Source: Epiperipatus broadwayi (taxonomy: Eukaryota; Onychophora; Udeonychophora; Euonychophora; Peripatidae). From it: a DNA stretch of 64,000 bases. Shown here piece after piece: positions 13,367 to 25,800 of the stretch. Position numbers and translations under genes: made by a program. The notes below the pieces were generated by a model. The model was not told where the DNA came from. It saw only the letters and a list, made by a program, of their open reading frames with translations, and made no database searches. The DNA lies in assembly GCA_028023455.1 (NCBI GenBank), contig JAQFVV010000157.1, positions 2,168,001 through 2,232,000 on the forward strand, given 5' to 3'. Each line of letters opens with the position of its first letter. The first letter of the stretch is position 1.

Positions 13367-14311
13367 TGTTAGGTTACTTTTCTTAAGCAATTGTAATTGA
13401 CATTTAAGCACTGGAGACGCCGAGTAAGAAAAGCTTAACAGTGAAACAATCTTATTATATCATGCTTAACATGCTTTCATTATCTTTGTTATGATATTAT
13501 AATCATAGCAATGAATAAATTGTGGCTGTAAAGTATAATATAAGTATCATATAAATTGTAAGTAAATAAGCTTAAATGCCCCACTTTTTAAGAGGGAAAG
13601 CAATACTCTTTTTTTATATTTATAACATTGGCATTGTTGGCAATATGCTAACCCTCCTTTACTTTATGTTTTGTATCATACTTTTTTATACATACAATGT
13701 TGGCTGCAATAGGTTCAAAGGTGTGGACAAGTTTGGGGTTTCATGCTCAAGAATTAGTCTTTGAACTCCACCTATTTTCAATCATTTGATCAATAATTTC
13801 AAGGATGAACTGAACAAATCCCCCTTACTGTTTATAAGATTTCTTGCAATCAAACCAACTGCAAACTCCGTGTATTTTGAGAATCCCATGCCAGCTTTAC
13901 AACAAGACTGTCCCAGCATCAATATTTGTACCAAAAAGTCAAAAACAGACCACAAATCTATATTTTTTGAGCATGAAAAACAACTTGGCCATATCTTTGA
14001 ATCTACTGCAGCCAGCATTGTATGTGTAGAAAAGATTGATTCAAAACTTAAATAAAGGAGGTTTGCCATATCGCCAACAATGCCAATACTATAAATAAAA
14101 AAGAATCTTGCTTCCCTTTCTAAAAAGTGGGGCATTTAAGTTTATTTGTGTAAAATTTACATGATACTTATATTACTGTTACCACCCACAATTTATTCAT
14201 TCATTGCTATGATTATAATATCATGACAAAAATATTGAGTGTGGCTAAGCATACTATATTAAGACTGCTTCACTGTTAAGCTTTTCTTACTTGATGTCTC
14301 TAAGTGCTTAA
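13367..14311. mobile_element. 945-bp inverted dimer with 16-bp TSD
   Basis: Two arms of about 350 bases (13404-13760 and 13935-14310) are inverted copies of one sequence, at roughly 75-80% identity by eye. They surround an asymmetric centre of about 175 bases. The outer ends read TTTAAGCACT, and a 37-base extension is present only on the left. The block is flanked by ACTTCAAATAATAATC at 13351-13366 and 14312-14327, a 16-bp direct repeat. The minus strand holds a 117-codon ORF (13782-14135) starting MPHFLEREA. The left arm holds a similar but shorter ORF on the plus strand (13576-13764, MPHFLRGKA). This similarity follows from the arms being homologous. I do not recognise the peptide. Confidence 0.75.
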
Positions 14312-15119
14312 ACTTCAAATAATAATCATATATTCTCAATCACTTTTTCATTTTTATAATTCAGAGATATAATAAATGTTTCTTTTACTTGTTTTGTTTT
14401 GTTTGTCTGCAACTTTCAATTAAAAATCTAACACAAATGTTACTATTTCCTAATGCATCTGAGCACCAAAAATATATCATAAGCATATAAATGTCAATTT
14501 ATTTATTTTTTACTTTTTATAATAAGTTAATGGTTAGATAAGATTATCTATTTCAAAAATTTAATGGTTGAATGTAATTGATAATAACTGTGACCTTTTT
14601 TAAACATAAATAATTACTGGTATTAAAGCTATATATTGTACTTTATATATATATATAGCCGTATTTTGCAAATAATAAGTATGGAATGTTTTGAATTTTA
14701 GTGTCTGAGTTGTATTCAAAGCTAATGTTGATTTATACTTTGTGTACAATATTTTTTTCCAGCGAATTATCATTGAATTGCTTTTTATCTTAATTTTTAA
14801 TATGCTTCTATTCTGTTGATATTTTACATACCTATCTATTATTTTCTCTGTTCTCTTGACAATAAATGGATGCTGTGGGAGAAAATTTAAACAATATATT
14901 TTTTAAAGTTCTATTGATATATTATAAATAATTGAAAAATTAGCATTCAAACAGAGTTTCAAATTTTATTCATGTAACTATGCAGCAAAGTAATAATTAA
15001 ACATTATTGATGGTAGGTTGCCAAATTAAGTTTTGGGTGTTGAAAGTAACTAGAACACTTATTTTTATCCTTTTTAAAAAAATATAGAACTAGAATTTGT
15101 ACAGGAAGCTTTCAAGTAT

Positions 15120-17600
15120 ATATTGTAACGGTCAAAACATGTCTATCTCGCTAACACACTGCAGAATTTAAACCCAGGACATATAACTCAACACTAGGAG
15201 GGTTACCTCCCAGCAATCCCAAGTTCAAATCCAAAGTTCGAACTCCACAACGCCCTCTACGTGATAACACATTTGATGCTACTAATAGTATAATTTCATG
15301 CCGGTGCCGGTGATCAGGGAGAAAACAAAAGACTCTAAATCTAAAATAGCCATAGGTTCATTTAACAATAACTTATAGATGTGCCTGAGATAAACCCACT
15401 ATGGTATGTTACTTAAATTGCACCCCGAATAAAAGAGAAAAGAAATAAATTTACAAATAATATTTTAATAATTAGATAATGGAAAATAGTTTAGTTATAC
15501 AAATTGGATAGCTATATACATAAACAACAAGATGGCTGATACCTCGTACTTGGGTTCGTTTAGATAACATGTCTAAAATATAGTGACATGGAAGGCATAT
15601 GCGAGTCATGTAAAGTCTAACAGAGTTTGAATATTCTAAAATATTTATAATTGGAAACTTAAATGGAGATCGAGAGTCGCTCGCGAAGTGATTAACTAGA
15701 TTATAAGATCGAGCTATACTGAACGGACTTGAAATTCATTTAACTAATAGAATTCTGTTAAATAATTAATAAGGGAAATGTATGATGGTGCCAGCGAGTA
15801 TATGCCGAGGAGGGGTGCAGTTTATGAGTATGCAACTTTAAAATATGACGAAAGGTCTTGGCATGGATAGGCATTTCGCCTTTTATTTGGTTCTAGCCCA
15901 CTCACAGCTCAAGCCTGGACCGCCACCAGGAGCTTCGTAACTGTGGGGACGTACGTGAAATAATTCCCATGTGCCATTATAGCACTGTACTGGGAACCGC
16001 GGAGTAAAATAAGGGGAACGGATTTAACCGATGATGACCTTTGCCAATGATAAGATTCCAGCACCCAAGCATATTTACTAGCAACACAGTTTAATTTTAA
16101 AAGACTTAGTAGAACAAAGGGCAATTTATTAAGGAACAGAAATAGCTCGCTCTCAAATTTCATATTTAAATGGCCAGCAGACTCTCAACAAAACTTAAGA
16201 TAAATAAATATTTATTCTAACAAAGTTATATGCAAGAAATACTTTAAAACATATATAAGAGAAATAATTACTTATTTAACAAAATTGATGATATGTAAGC
16301 ACTACTTTAAAATATATATAAATGATGGGAGGGCGAAAATGCGTGTTTGCGGTTTAAATAAACTAAGATGGCAACCACGCATTATTTAACTTCCCTACGC
16401 AAGTCGCATTTGCCTAAAGAAATTAATTAGATATTTATTTCAATACATTTAAACAAGACATTTACAAATATATATAGAAAATCAACCCAAGCACAAGTTC
16501 AGCATGCATTAGAAAAACACTTGAATAAATACATATTAAGGAATATACAAAATTTATTAGCTATATAGCATGAAGGTTTTCCGAGATCTCGGGTTGATTT
16601 TAATTACCTTGTTCTTTGGGCATTTCCAAATTTGTAACAAAGTACTTAAGCAAATTATGATTCCTTCTGGTTTGTTGTTCCACAGCAGCAGTTAGTAGAT
16701 TTCAGGAGCAGCATTTCTTTGGGCTGGTTCAGTTGGGCTTGATGATTGGTGACAGGACATCGGATAGAATGATGGACGGCCAAGGCACAGGATCCCGAGG
16801 GAAAAACAGCCGACTGCCCCGTTACCCCATCATTCTGAGGTTAAACGATTTGAAATCTGGTTCTAAACTAACCAACAAGCTGGTCAGTCCGATAACGCAA
16901 ATCAAAGCTAATAGCAAAATCAGTTTTAGAAAATAGAACTTCTACTGTCACAATATCAGGCAGATTAATTAATAACTCTCTCGAATAATTTAATACAATC
17001 AATCAGCCCTATTTATACGCTCTCTCTGATTACAATCTAACCCTGCGGTGATAAAATCCGTTCGTTAGGTTATTAATACATTTGAAAACACGGACTGCAT
17101 TTTCTAATTAAAATCTGTTCGTAAACACTGTTTTAATCTTATCAAATCTACTAGTAAAACTGGCGCCAATATGGTTAAAATAAGCCACTATTGTTCTTTC
17201 CCTACCCTCACTGATTTAAAAGAAGATGACATGTTTTTGAAAACTAAATAACACTTTACATTTATAAAACTCTCTTTTTGAATTTAATTTCCAGAAATAT
17301 TTATCAGTGATATTATTTTATTAAAGGCAAATAATTATAGTGAAATAACATCACAAAATAAATCGATTCAAAACAACAACTTTTAAATAAAATATTTTCA
17401 TAAATTTTAAATGTTATCGCAGTATGTGTGTAGATGAGAATATGTGACCTACTTTACTGTACAAGCATATACATAATATATACTCGACGGTTAGAAAATA
17501 AAACCGTTTAAAAACAATTTTAATTATTATAAAACTCCGGGCACCCCATTAGACATATAAATTTAGGTGGGATTTTGGTAAATATACCCAGTACACACAC
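15120..17600 (-). other. Compositionally distinct block, probable old retroelement or LTR-type sequence
   Basis: This 2.5-kb block is visibly richer in G, C and CpG than its surroundings and has few homopolymer runs. Its minus strand has a promoter-like TATAAATAG at 17018-17010, after GAGAGAGCG and before a long leader. The left edge starts TGTAACGGTC, as many LTRs do, and the right side contains CTCCGGGCACCCCA. On the plus strand near 15200-15245 there are B-box-like motifs (AGTTCAAATCC, AGTTCGAACTCC). Short ORFs (84 codons at 15909-16163 minus; 67 codons at 16733-16936 plus) resemble nothing I know. I could not define both termini or a TSD. A solo or degenerate LTR element is my best guess. 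Confidence 0.35.
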
Positions 17601-18826
17601 AATACGATAAAATTAGGGTTTTAAATAAGGCATGAGGGTAGGAAACAGGAAGGCAAGATGAAACTAAGATTGGTAGGGCATATCTTACTGTTTCAATATA
17701 TAGTGATAATTTGATAGACTATATGTATACTTTGATTTCTTATATTAGTGTCAGTTTTTTAAATTCAGCTTCAGTGAAAGAATTTGATTTTGTGTTCAGC
17801 TTTGCACAATTTTGATTACATCATCATTATTTTATAACTGTTTACCTTCTAAAATCTTTCATGATTCCAGATAAATGGAATCAAAACAAAATATATGACA
17901 TGATTACATAGAAAATAATGGTATACATATCTCATTTCAGTTATAGTAGTTTCCATATTAAAGTAAAAGTGTGTAAAGAAGAAATATTTTGTTTGAAGAA
18001 ACTGATTTTTTTTTGTAGATGTTTGTTTATTTGTTGTTTTTTTTTTTATTTTCAAAGCAGATAGTGACATCACATATTCAGTATGCCCATGTGAGTGACA
18101 ATTTTTGAATTTCCAAACACCTTTTTTTTTCTTTTTAAATGAAGAAATTGTTTTGGAGTATTTCTCTCTAGTTGTAAAAAAAAAACAAAAAAAGAGTATC
18201 TTTCTTATAAAAGATTTTGATCATTTATATTCACAATACATTTAATATATTTTGAGATATTTTTAAAAAAAACGGAAAAGGATGAAATAGTTTCATATTG
18301 ATTACCTCTCTTGTATTTATATGTTCACAAACAGACAAACTTTTTATGCTATTCTGATTATAAATTTAAAGTATATTTTTGGTAATCAAACATAGTAGAT
18401 TTTTAAAAATCTTATCTGATAAGCGAGTTAGATTAAAAGTAAATGAATATGTTTGAAAATTGAGTGTTCAGAATAACATTTTGAAAATCATAGTCCAATG
18501 ATTTGTTTGACTATGATGTGAGAGTTTAATTCGTGTTATGATTTCTTAATAAATAAATACTGTGTAGATTAAGCATTGTTTTCTTAGTGAAACTACTTTT
18601 CATCAACTCATTTAAAATCCTACAATATATTTTTGCTATAATATTTGTTATATTGTTAATTGTGTATCTGTGTGCATATGCAGACTTATTATTACTTCAT
18701 TGCAATAATAATTTCTCTGTATATATACTAATTTTATGATGGTTTAATTAATCATATTACATTAGTAATTATTATTTGTGTATTTAATAAAAAGATAAAG
18801 TAATTACTATATTTTATATTTTCCAG

Positions 18827-18937
18827 ATGTATCGTCCAAGGGTAAAGCGTGTGAACCTCAGGGACCTAGTTTTCTTAATGGAACAAGAAAGAGAATTGAG
18901 CAAATCAACTATTTTATATAAAGCATTCCTAAAATGA
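18827..18937 (+). CDS. TAF4: TAF4, last coding exon (TFIID subunit 4 C-terminus)
   Basis: TAF4 is a core subunit of the nuclear general transcription factor TFIID. It pairs with TAF12 through a histone fold, and its conserved C-terminal region helps hold TFIID together. The exon follows a TTTTCCAG acceptor and reads 36 codons to a TGA at 18935-18937. Its peptide contains RVNLRDLVFLMEQERE and ends in LYKAFLK. This matches the invariant end of animal TAF4 proteins (RVNLRDL, then a short acidic helix, then LLYKAFLK), including the position of the stop codon. It is only the last ~36 residues; the TAFH domain and histone fold lie outside the window. The acceptor phase is taken as 0 because the frame opens directly on the first exon base, but the ATG there is internal, not a start. 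TAF4B-type paralogues end similarly, so the paralogue is not resolved. Confidence 0.88.
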   Translation: MYRPRVKRVNLRDLVFLMEQERELSKSTILYKAFLK

Positions 18938-20106
18938 CTCGACTCATCGTTCATGATTCATATTCTGTCTCAGCTGCTAGTAGTAAGTGATCGACTGACC
19001 ACTTTCGAAGATCATGTGCATTTCCAAATTTTAATATTGTGATATAAACTATTTTTGTAAAAAAGGAAAACTCTTAAGAAACTATTAGTAATTAATACGG
19101 TTTTCCAGGCTAATTTAGCCTATTTTAAACTCAATCTTTTATTTTTTGGAAATGGGGGGGATAGGGATTTTTTTTAAAAAAAATACTGTATTCCAAAATA
19201 TGTATATTTCCTGTTGAACCACAGAAATGTCTTTTTTTTACATATTTGAGAGGCAATAAGAAAAAGCTAAAAGAAGAATGTATTTATTTTTAAGATTGAT
19301 TATTTCTTATGTTAGTACTGTAAGAAAAAAATTGTAAATATTTTTATGAATTTTTTTTCCCCTCATGTTTATGAAATATTTATTTTACTATTATTATTAT
19401 TATTATTTTCATCATTAAGCTTTTAGCATTATTAAAAAAAAAAAGCGTTAAAAAAGCATCCTTTAACATTTGCTATTATTTATTATAGTGATTGTGTTTT
19501 TTTTTAGTTTATTCTATTGCATGGTTCCTTAGGAGTAAAACTCCTTGGAATAAAAATACTGTAATAATCTTTCAATTATTTTAGTGTCTGTTAATTCAAA
19601 TAGGGAAAAGGAACCATGATGTTGAAACTGCCTCAGAGATTTCATCCATGAAAGATTTTAATCATGCTTCAACATTAGGAAATGTGAATGTGTTTGGGAA
19701 ATTTCCTTTTTCCTGTTTTAGGAGAGAAATAAAGTTGTACAGAAAAAAGTTAACAATGAATTATAAAAAAAAAAATACAGGGAGGGGGGGATGGGGTGTT
19801 TAAATAATTTAAAGGTATTTTTATAATAAATGTGTATTGTCATCAATATGCATATTTGTATATAATTTACTATGTAAAAAAAAAAAAAAAAACTTCAAAT
19901 AAAATATCAAAAAAAAAAAAGAAAGAAAAAAAATATATATATATGACAGATTGTACCTAGGTTTTTTTTCTCCACAATATTGTTGTTATGTAATATACAT
20001 ATTTAAAAAAAAATAATACAAAAAAAGAAAAAAGCCTTTGTTTCTAATGTTTTCAGATTCTCTGGAAGCCAGACTTGTAAATATTTTAAATAAAATAAAA
20101 TTCTAA
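18938..20106 (+). other. TAF4: TAF4 3' UTR with alternative polyadenylation signals
   Basis: After the stop codon the sequence carries long A and T runs and several canonical AATAAA hexamers: 19728-19733, 19898-19903, 20089-20094 and 20094-20099. The last pair lies just before a change to ordinary AT-rich DNA, so transcription probably ends near 20.11 kb. The signal at 19898 sits inside an A-rich tract of about 70 bases, which could cause internal oligo-dT priming in cDNA data. The true 3' end is inferred from the hexamers alone. Confidence 0.55.
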
Positions 20107-21616
20107 CACATCATTCATTAGTTACATGTTTACAAAGTATTTATTTTTAATTATTTGTTGTTGTTTGTTTTAAATAAGTTCAAAGTTCTTTTATTCTGTT
20201 TTAGTTATTTTTTAAAAGCTGTTTTATTTAATATTTATAAGTCCAATTTATCTTAATGTTTTATACGAAATAGTATGAGTAAGTATAGCAATCAAATCAA
20301 CTATTTCTTATAGATATTTCTAGATTAGTTAGATGACTTTAATTGCTAATGTTGTATTATCTCAAGTATAACAGCTAAAGTGTGTATACTGCATTTGAAT
20401 TCTGAAAAAATAAAATGTACCCAATGATTTAATATACACATAAATATATATTGTTTTCCGACCTTTTCAATGTCATGATACCTTAGATCTTGCTCTTCAT
20501 ATCTCATGGTACCTTGAAGAAAACGTCTTTTTTTTAAAATTGATTTAATTATTAATATGTGAGAGAAATAATAATTTATTGCTGCCAAGTTTCTGTTTAT
20601 TCATTAATTAATGATGTGAAAATGGGCATAATATTAAACTTAAAAGCATTTAGTTTTAATTATGCTATAGAATAAAAAAACTAATATAGTTTCTTTACAA
20701 AATAACATGAAAAAGCAATCATGTTATTAATGTGGATGTCATCAATGGAAACTGACTGCGCAGAGAAGCTTTGCGGCATTAAAAGATCCTTAATGAAATG
20801 GATGCTTAGGCATGCACTCAAAATCACTTCCAGAAAGAGTCAAATAATGATAAACAATTTTGAATTATTGCAGCCTAGAAGAGTAATTATTCTCAAATGT
20901 CACAATAATATAATGGCAGTTTTATTTTAGTAACAATTCACTTTAGGAACCCATTACCTTATTCAGCTTGTCTCAATTGTGACTGGAACATTATCTTTTC
21001 TACACCACATTTGAAAAGGAAAATGTTTCTTACGTATCTTAGAACATTGATGGTAATATAATTTTGTTGTTTCATACATACATATATTCATTTGAAAAGT
21101 TGATACTATTTTTATTTCTGCATTACACAGTTCTTCTAAGAAGTGGTCATGATGTCCAAAGATACCATAGAACCCCAGTTGAGAATTCCATTTAATATTT
21201 TTTAAGACAACATAGCAGGCATTCCCTAGACCTTTTTTAAAAAAAAGTATGTCGTGAAAATTGTTAAAATTATATATATATATAAAAGTATTTGGCATTA
21301 GTAAAAGAATATGATGTTAATTTTTTTTTTTAAATAATAATAATAAAAAGAAGTTACGATATATATTTATCTTTGCAGATTTGGAAAATTTTGTTCATAA
21401 TTTTACACTGTTGCTCATAAAAAAAAAATTAAATGTCTAATCAATATATTTTCTTTGTTGGACAGTTTTCTTTAAAACCTAAAATATAGACAAACTTTTA
21501 TACTATGAACTTCAATTTTGCTAATATCCACCCACCCACCCATTGCTCACTAAATTACAAGTGGTTCTCTACTTTTGTACACATTTCATACTTTTGATTT
21601 TTATCAAAATATGTTA
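20107..21616. other. Intergenic AT-rich DNA, no gene recognised
   Basis: No host exon or repeat is recognised here. A 111-codon minus ORF (20963-21298) and a 69-codon plus ORF (20721-20930) have no family I can name. Their slightly lower AT content could mark old transposon coding sequence, but nothing supports a function. Confidence 0.4.
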
Positions 21617-22050
21617 AACCATTAAACATCACATGATCACCATCTCATACTAGCACATAATTGTTGTAAACAAAGGCAAAACTCTCCATACAGTAGTGCC
21701 ACCCTGTGCCAACCAGAGTAATCAATGGATACCAGAAGGCTTGTGCATAAAATCCCTATCTAGTGCCTACTCATCCAATATCCCCAGACTAGTTTCTGGC
21801 TTGTGGCCTAATAGGATAGTGGTGTTTATGGTTGTTTAAGAGCCAAAGACACCAAAATGTATGGGTGCTGAATTGAGTTCAGACCCATATGACTATATAA
21901 GCTATTGAGCTTAGATTGAAAATATTTTTGTGTTTTCAATTTCATTCTCATAGTTTTGTAGTAAAGTAGAGTTAAAATGTGGCTGCTGGAGGGTTGCATT
22001 AGATCCTAAGATCTAGGTGCAGTGCTCTCAGATCCAAAGGCTCCTCACTG
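21617..22050. mobile_element. H1 hammerhead repeat, inverted partial copy
   Basis: A minus-orientation fragment (about 21617-21809) is joined head-on to a plus-orientation fragment (about 21810-22050) that starts inside the unit at TAATAGGATAGTGG and stops right in the hammerhead core at CACTGAT. Neither half holds a complete ribozyme. No TSD could be fixed. The same sequence blocks occur at 5.2, 28.0, 43.3 and 60.9 kb. Confidence 0.75.
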
Positions 22051-23149
22051 ATCTATTTTGAAAACTCTTTTTCATGTTTTTTTGTTTTTTTACATTGCTC
22101 TAGTTTCATGCATTTCAACTTTCAGACACATTTCAAAAACAAATTAGGTACGAAATTTACCCCTACAAAAGTAAAATATTTTTCTAATAATTGTTCCTGA
22201 ATTTTAGTTTTAATATTACCACTTATGTATTTACTAATTGATTATTTTGAAATAGTTAATTTAGTCTCCCTCCCTTTTTTACATTACTATAAAACTATAT
22301 AAATGAATAATCATTTTTGTTAGCAAATACTTATTAATAAATGTGATTATTTTAACTCCTGAAAAAAAGCATAATGGTCCAAAAAAAAGTTAAAGGTGAG
22401 TTTTGAAATGACTAAATAAACTAAATCATTAAAAAATAATAATCAAATGAATATTTATTCTGGATACAACATTAGAAGTAACAGGTTGAGCGTCATTTCA
22501 GGGATCCTTAGCTCTTGAATATGTCATTCTATCAAAAACCATAGGATAAACAAATAATAAATTCTTATACATCATTTGTTAGTCTATTTAACATTTTGCA
22601 ATACTGCCTTTTAATTTCTGCAGTTAACTTTACATTCTGAAAAGACAAATAAATAATATGTGATTAGTATAAACTAATTAATATATAGATTAAATATTTA
22701 TTTTTATTTTCTAAAATCTTATGGTATTTTCATTAGTCTATATTTAAATACTGTTATAAATATCTATTTGTGGCAAAGGAAGAAATAATAATCAAAAAAT
22801 AAAATAATAAAATAGTCTTTACTATCATATAGTATTTATTTATATAAGAAAGCAAAAACATGGATGGGTTGGTCACAAACATGCATAAGCCAGCATAGAG
22901 AATTTATTAATTTTTTTTACCTCTGTGTTTGAGATCAAAAAAATGCCATGGACTTTTCTCTCAGTTGTCTAATAATTCTGAACTGAAACATCAAGTTTTT
23001 TAAAGGCAGGATGAATGATTATTTGAATAATATTTACAATCATATTAAAACTGGAAATTATTCCCAGGAGGCTTTAAAATTATCAGCCACAGCAATGATA
23101 ATTGACAGCCAAAGACAGATAATGTTAAAATCTCTTATTGCAGAACCAA
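22051..23149. other. AT-rich DNA, no gene recognised
   Basis: Homopolymer-rich sequence without ORFs or recognisable repeats. The last 200 bases may belong to the 5' end of the RTE-type LINE that follows. Confidence 0.4.
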
Positions 23150-25800
23150 TCTGTAATTCAATGACAATCTTTTATTTAGATACCTAGAATTGCATATCCT
23201 TTCAAGTGAAGGAAGATTGTATGAATTGGGAAAACTGCTTAATATTAAATGATTCATTATTGAACTTTATGAATTTAGAAGAAAAGATGAAGGAACATTT
23301 ATTTAAAAAGTGAACATGTAATTTACTACAAAGGCACAAATATTGAAAGCACACTTGGGATGGGATTTATTATAAATTAAAAAGTAGAAGAAAAACTATT
23401 GTGGAGATTGGTGATATATCAAACAGAGTGACTAAATTAGTTATTCAAATTAATGGAACATACCAAATGTAGATAATTCAAGTTTATGCCCTAACAAATT
23501 TTCATTGTAATGAAGAAGTAGAATTTTATATGTATGTATAAAATGCTTTTGTTCAGCCCTAGTAGGATTTTAAAATGGTCATGAAATTCTTTAATGCTAT
23601 AATTGGTAAACAATTGAAAGATGAATGGCTGTTAGTAAATTTGACTACAGTGGTAGAAATGAGAGAGAATACAGACTAGGGTATTCACAGAAAAATTGTA
23701 TATTATGAATTCTTTCTTTGAGAAAAAAATGTTATTCAGAAATGGATTTGGAAACATCTAAATAAAAGTGTAATAGAATTAGATTACATTTTGATAAACA
23801 GAAAATATATATTTCAAGATTGTAACATTCTTAATAGGTTGAACACAAAATGTGATCATTAATGAGTTATATGTATTAATACAAAACTGAGAGACAAACT
23901 TTAAAAAGACAGTATTAATAATTGATATTTCTAACTTTTAGAACTACTCTAACGAACTTCAATTAGAAATTTTTAATCATTTTAAAATATTGATATACTT
24001 GAAACGTGGTTCAGATTTAACTGTAAACAATTCAAAGATACCTGATATTCTATTTTGAACTGCAAGAAAGCTGGCTGATAGGAAAAAGCAGCAATTTATC
24101 AGTAAATTTTCTACTGAAAGAAAACAATGTATGACAAAAAGAAAATATGAAAATATTTAAAAATGGTATATCAAAAATAACTGAATCTGAAGTTTTATCA
24201 AATGGTATGAAAAAATTAATAATGATGAAGAAAATATGTGAGACTTGGGTAATAACGCTATAAAGAAAATAAAAATTTCAAAAATATAAAACATCTTTAT
24301 ATTGGAAGAAAAAATATAGCAATAAGAAGAAAAGGTAATATCATAAAATGTTTAGAAGAGTATGACAAAGAATTATATACTAATAAAGAATAAGAAATTT
24401 AAATAATCATTACAATTTCTAAATCTTTTGAATTGCCACATATTTTAAATGAAGAGGTGAGACACAATTGAATCTGTGAAAAAGGTACAAACTTAAGGAA
24501 ATGATGAAATTATTATTGATATTTTAAAAGAAGCAGATGATGAAATAGAAACATTTTTGGCAAATTTATTTACTTTTACCTAATGTCTATGATAGAAGTG
24601 TACCAGGTGATTGGAAAGAAGCAGTAGTAATATTGATATTTAAGAAAAGTAATAAACAGGAAAGTATAGACCTATCAATCTTTTATCAGTTTTATACAAA
24701 ATATTTACCAAGATTATTACAACTTGTCTACAGCAAACTTTGAATTCTAATCAAACAAAAGAACAAACTGGATTTTAGCACAGTGGATCACATCCAAATG
24801 AGAGAAATTATAGAAAGTTCAGTAAGTATGATTTGCCATTATGTTTTGTATATGTTGATTATGAAAAGATTTGATTTTATAAAGATTTCTATAGTGATTA
24901 AAGTATTGGATCATCAAGATATAGACTCTGGATACTATCAAATTGCAACTACAACAATTAGACTATATGGAAATAAGAAGAGGATTAACACTAAGAAAGA
25001 TGTGTGTCAGAATGATTCTATATTTCTAAAAACTTTTTACAGCAGTTTTACAAGAAGTATTTTGTGAATTAAAATGGAAAACTAAAGGAGTAAAAGTAAA
25101 TGAAGATTATTAAAGTCATCTAGATTTTGCAGATGTGAATGCTTTTCTAAATAAGGCTTGAGTGTTTCAGGAATTATTGCAAAAGTCATCAGATGAAAGT
25201 AGGACTAAAAATAAATGCTAAAAAGGTTAAAATAATGTTCAGTGGAAGAAGAAAATAAATATTGATAATCATGAAGTAGTAGAAGTTGACAACTATAAAT
25301 ACTTAGATCAGATTGTTAGTGCAGATGGAGCATAATGGACAAAATTAATCATAGAATTAAACTTGGATGCAGTGCTTTTGGTAGAAATAACTCGATATTA
25401 AAGGGAAATATGATTATAAATTTGGAAATGAAGTTTTGTAATAGATGTGTTTTACTAGTTTTTATTTATGGATCTGAAACTTGGACACTTAATAGAACAT
25501 TATAGAAACTTCAAACCACCCAATGAAGCATGGGGAGATGAATGTTGCAAATAACTAAGAGATTTAAAAGCAAAATACATGGATGAGAGATCAAGTAGAT
25601 ATCACTGACATCATTATGATACTAATATGAAATTCGACTGTACATTTGAGATGATTGGATGAAATGAAAAAGTCTGCTGATGTGATGTGGAAGAGATCAG
25701 GTTATGGGTCGGAGAAATGAGTAAATTTTGAGACTTTCATGCTGCAGAAGAAAATGATACTATTATAAATACACTATTTTCTTTTATTAAAGTTTATCAA
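23150..25800 (+). pseudogene. RTE-type LINE, full domain order but decayed (EN-RT)
   Basis: Three-frame reading gives, in order, an APE-type endonuclease and an RTE-clade reverse transcriptase. The endonuclease (about 23.2-23.95 kb) shows MGFIIN, IQVYALT, FFNAIIGK in place of GDFNAKIGK, ELDYILINRK and KCDH in place of SDH. The reverse transcriptase (about 24.35-25.3 kb) shows GNDEIIIDILKEADDE, YRPINLLSVLYKIF, LNSNQTKEQTGF, VDYEK and HLDFADV in place of FADD. The C-terminal region follows (DNYKYL, FIYGSETWTLN). Frames change many times and stops are frequent. The lost DFNA aspartate, the SDH serine and the second catalytic aspartate (25125-25136) all mean it is dead. Such RTE elements copy themselves by nicking DNA and reverse transcribing at the nick. 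The 5' end is not defined. A close relative lies at 55.8-58.9 kb. Confidence 0.85.

Larger units (their letters stand above)
1..18826 (+). other. Long last intron of TAF4 (5' end outside window)
   Basis: The sequence ends in a pyrimidine-rich tract and an AG acceptor at 18825-18826, directly before a recognisable TAF4 exon. I looked by eye for earlier TAF4 C-terminal exons on the + strand and saw none, so the intron is probably longer than 18.8 kb. Between the repeats listed separately (2.0-2.7, 3.45-3.86, 5.24-6.03, 6.34-6.9, 7.02-7.17, 11.63, 12.53, 13.37 and 15.1-17.6 kb) it is plain AT-rich DNA. In 1-2012, 2700-3440, 3870-5229, 8300-11630, 14330-15100 and 17600-18800 I see only homopolymer runs and short chance ORFs. 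That this is one uninterrupted intron is inference. Confidence 0.6.

Noticed and set aside
13782-14135. 117-codon minus ORF as a host gene
   Set aside because: It lies wholly inside an inverted-dimer mobile element, and its first half is mirrored in the other arm.
20963-21298. 111-codon minus ORF
   Set aside because: Longer than most chance ORFs here, but I recognise no domain and it has no repeat partner in the window. Not reported as a gene.
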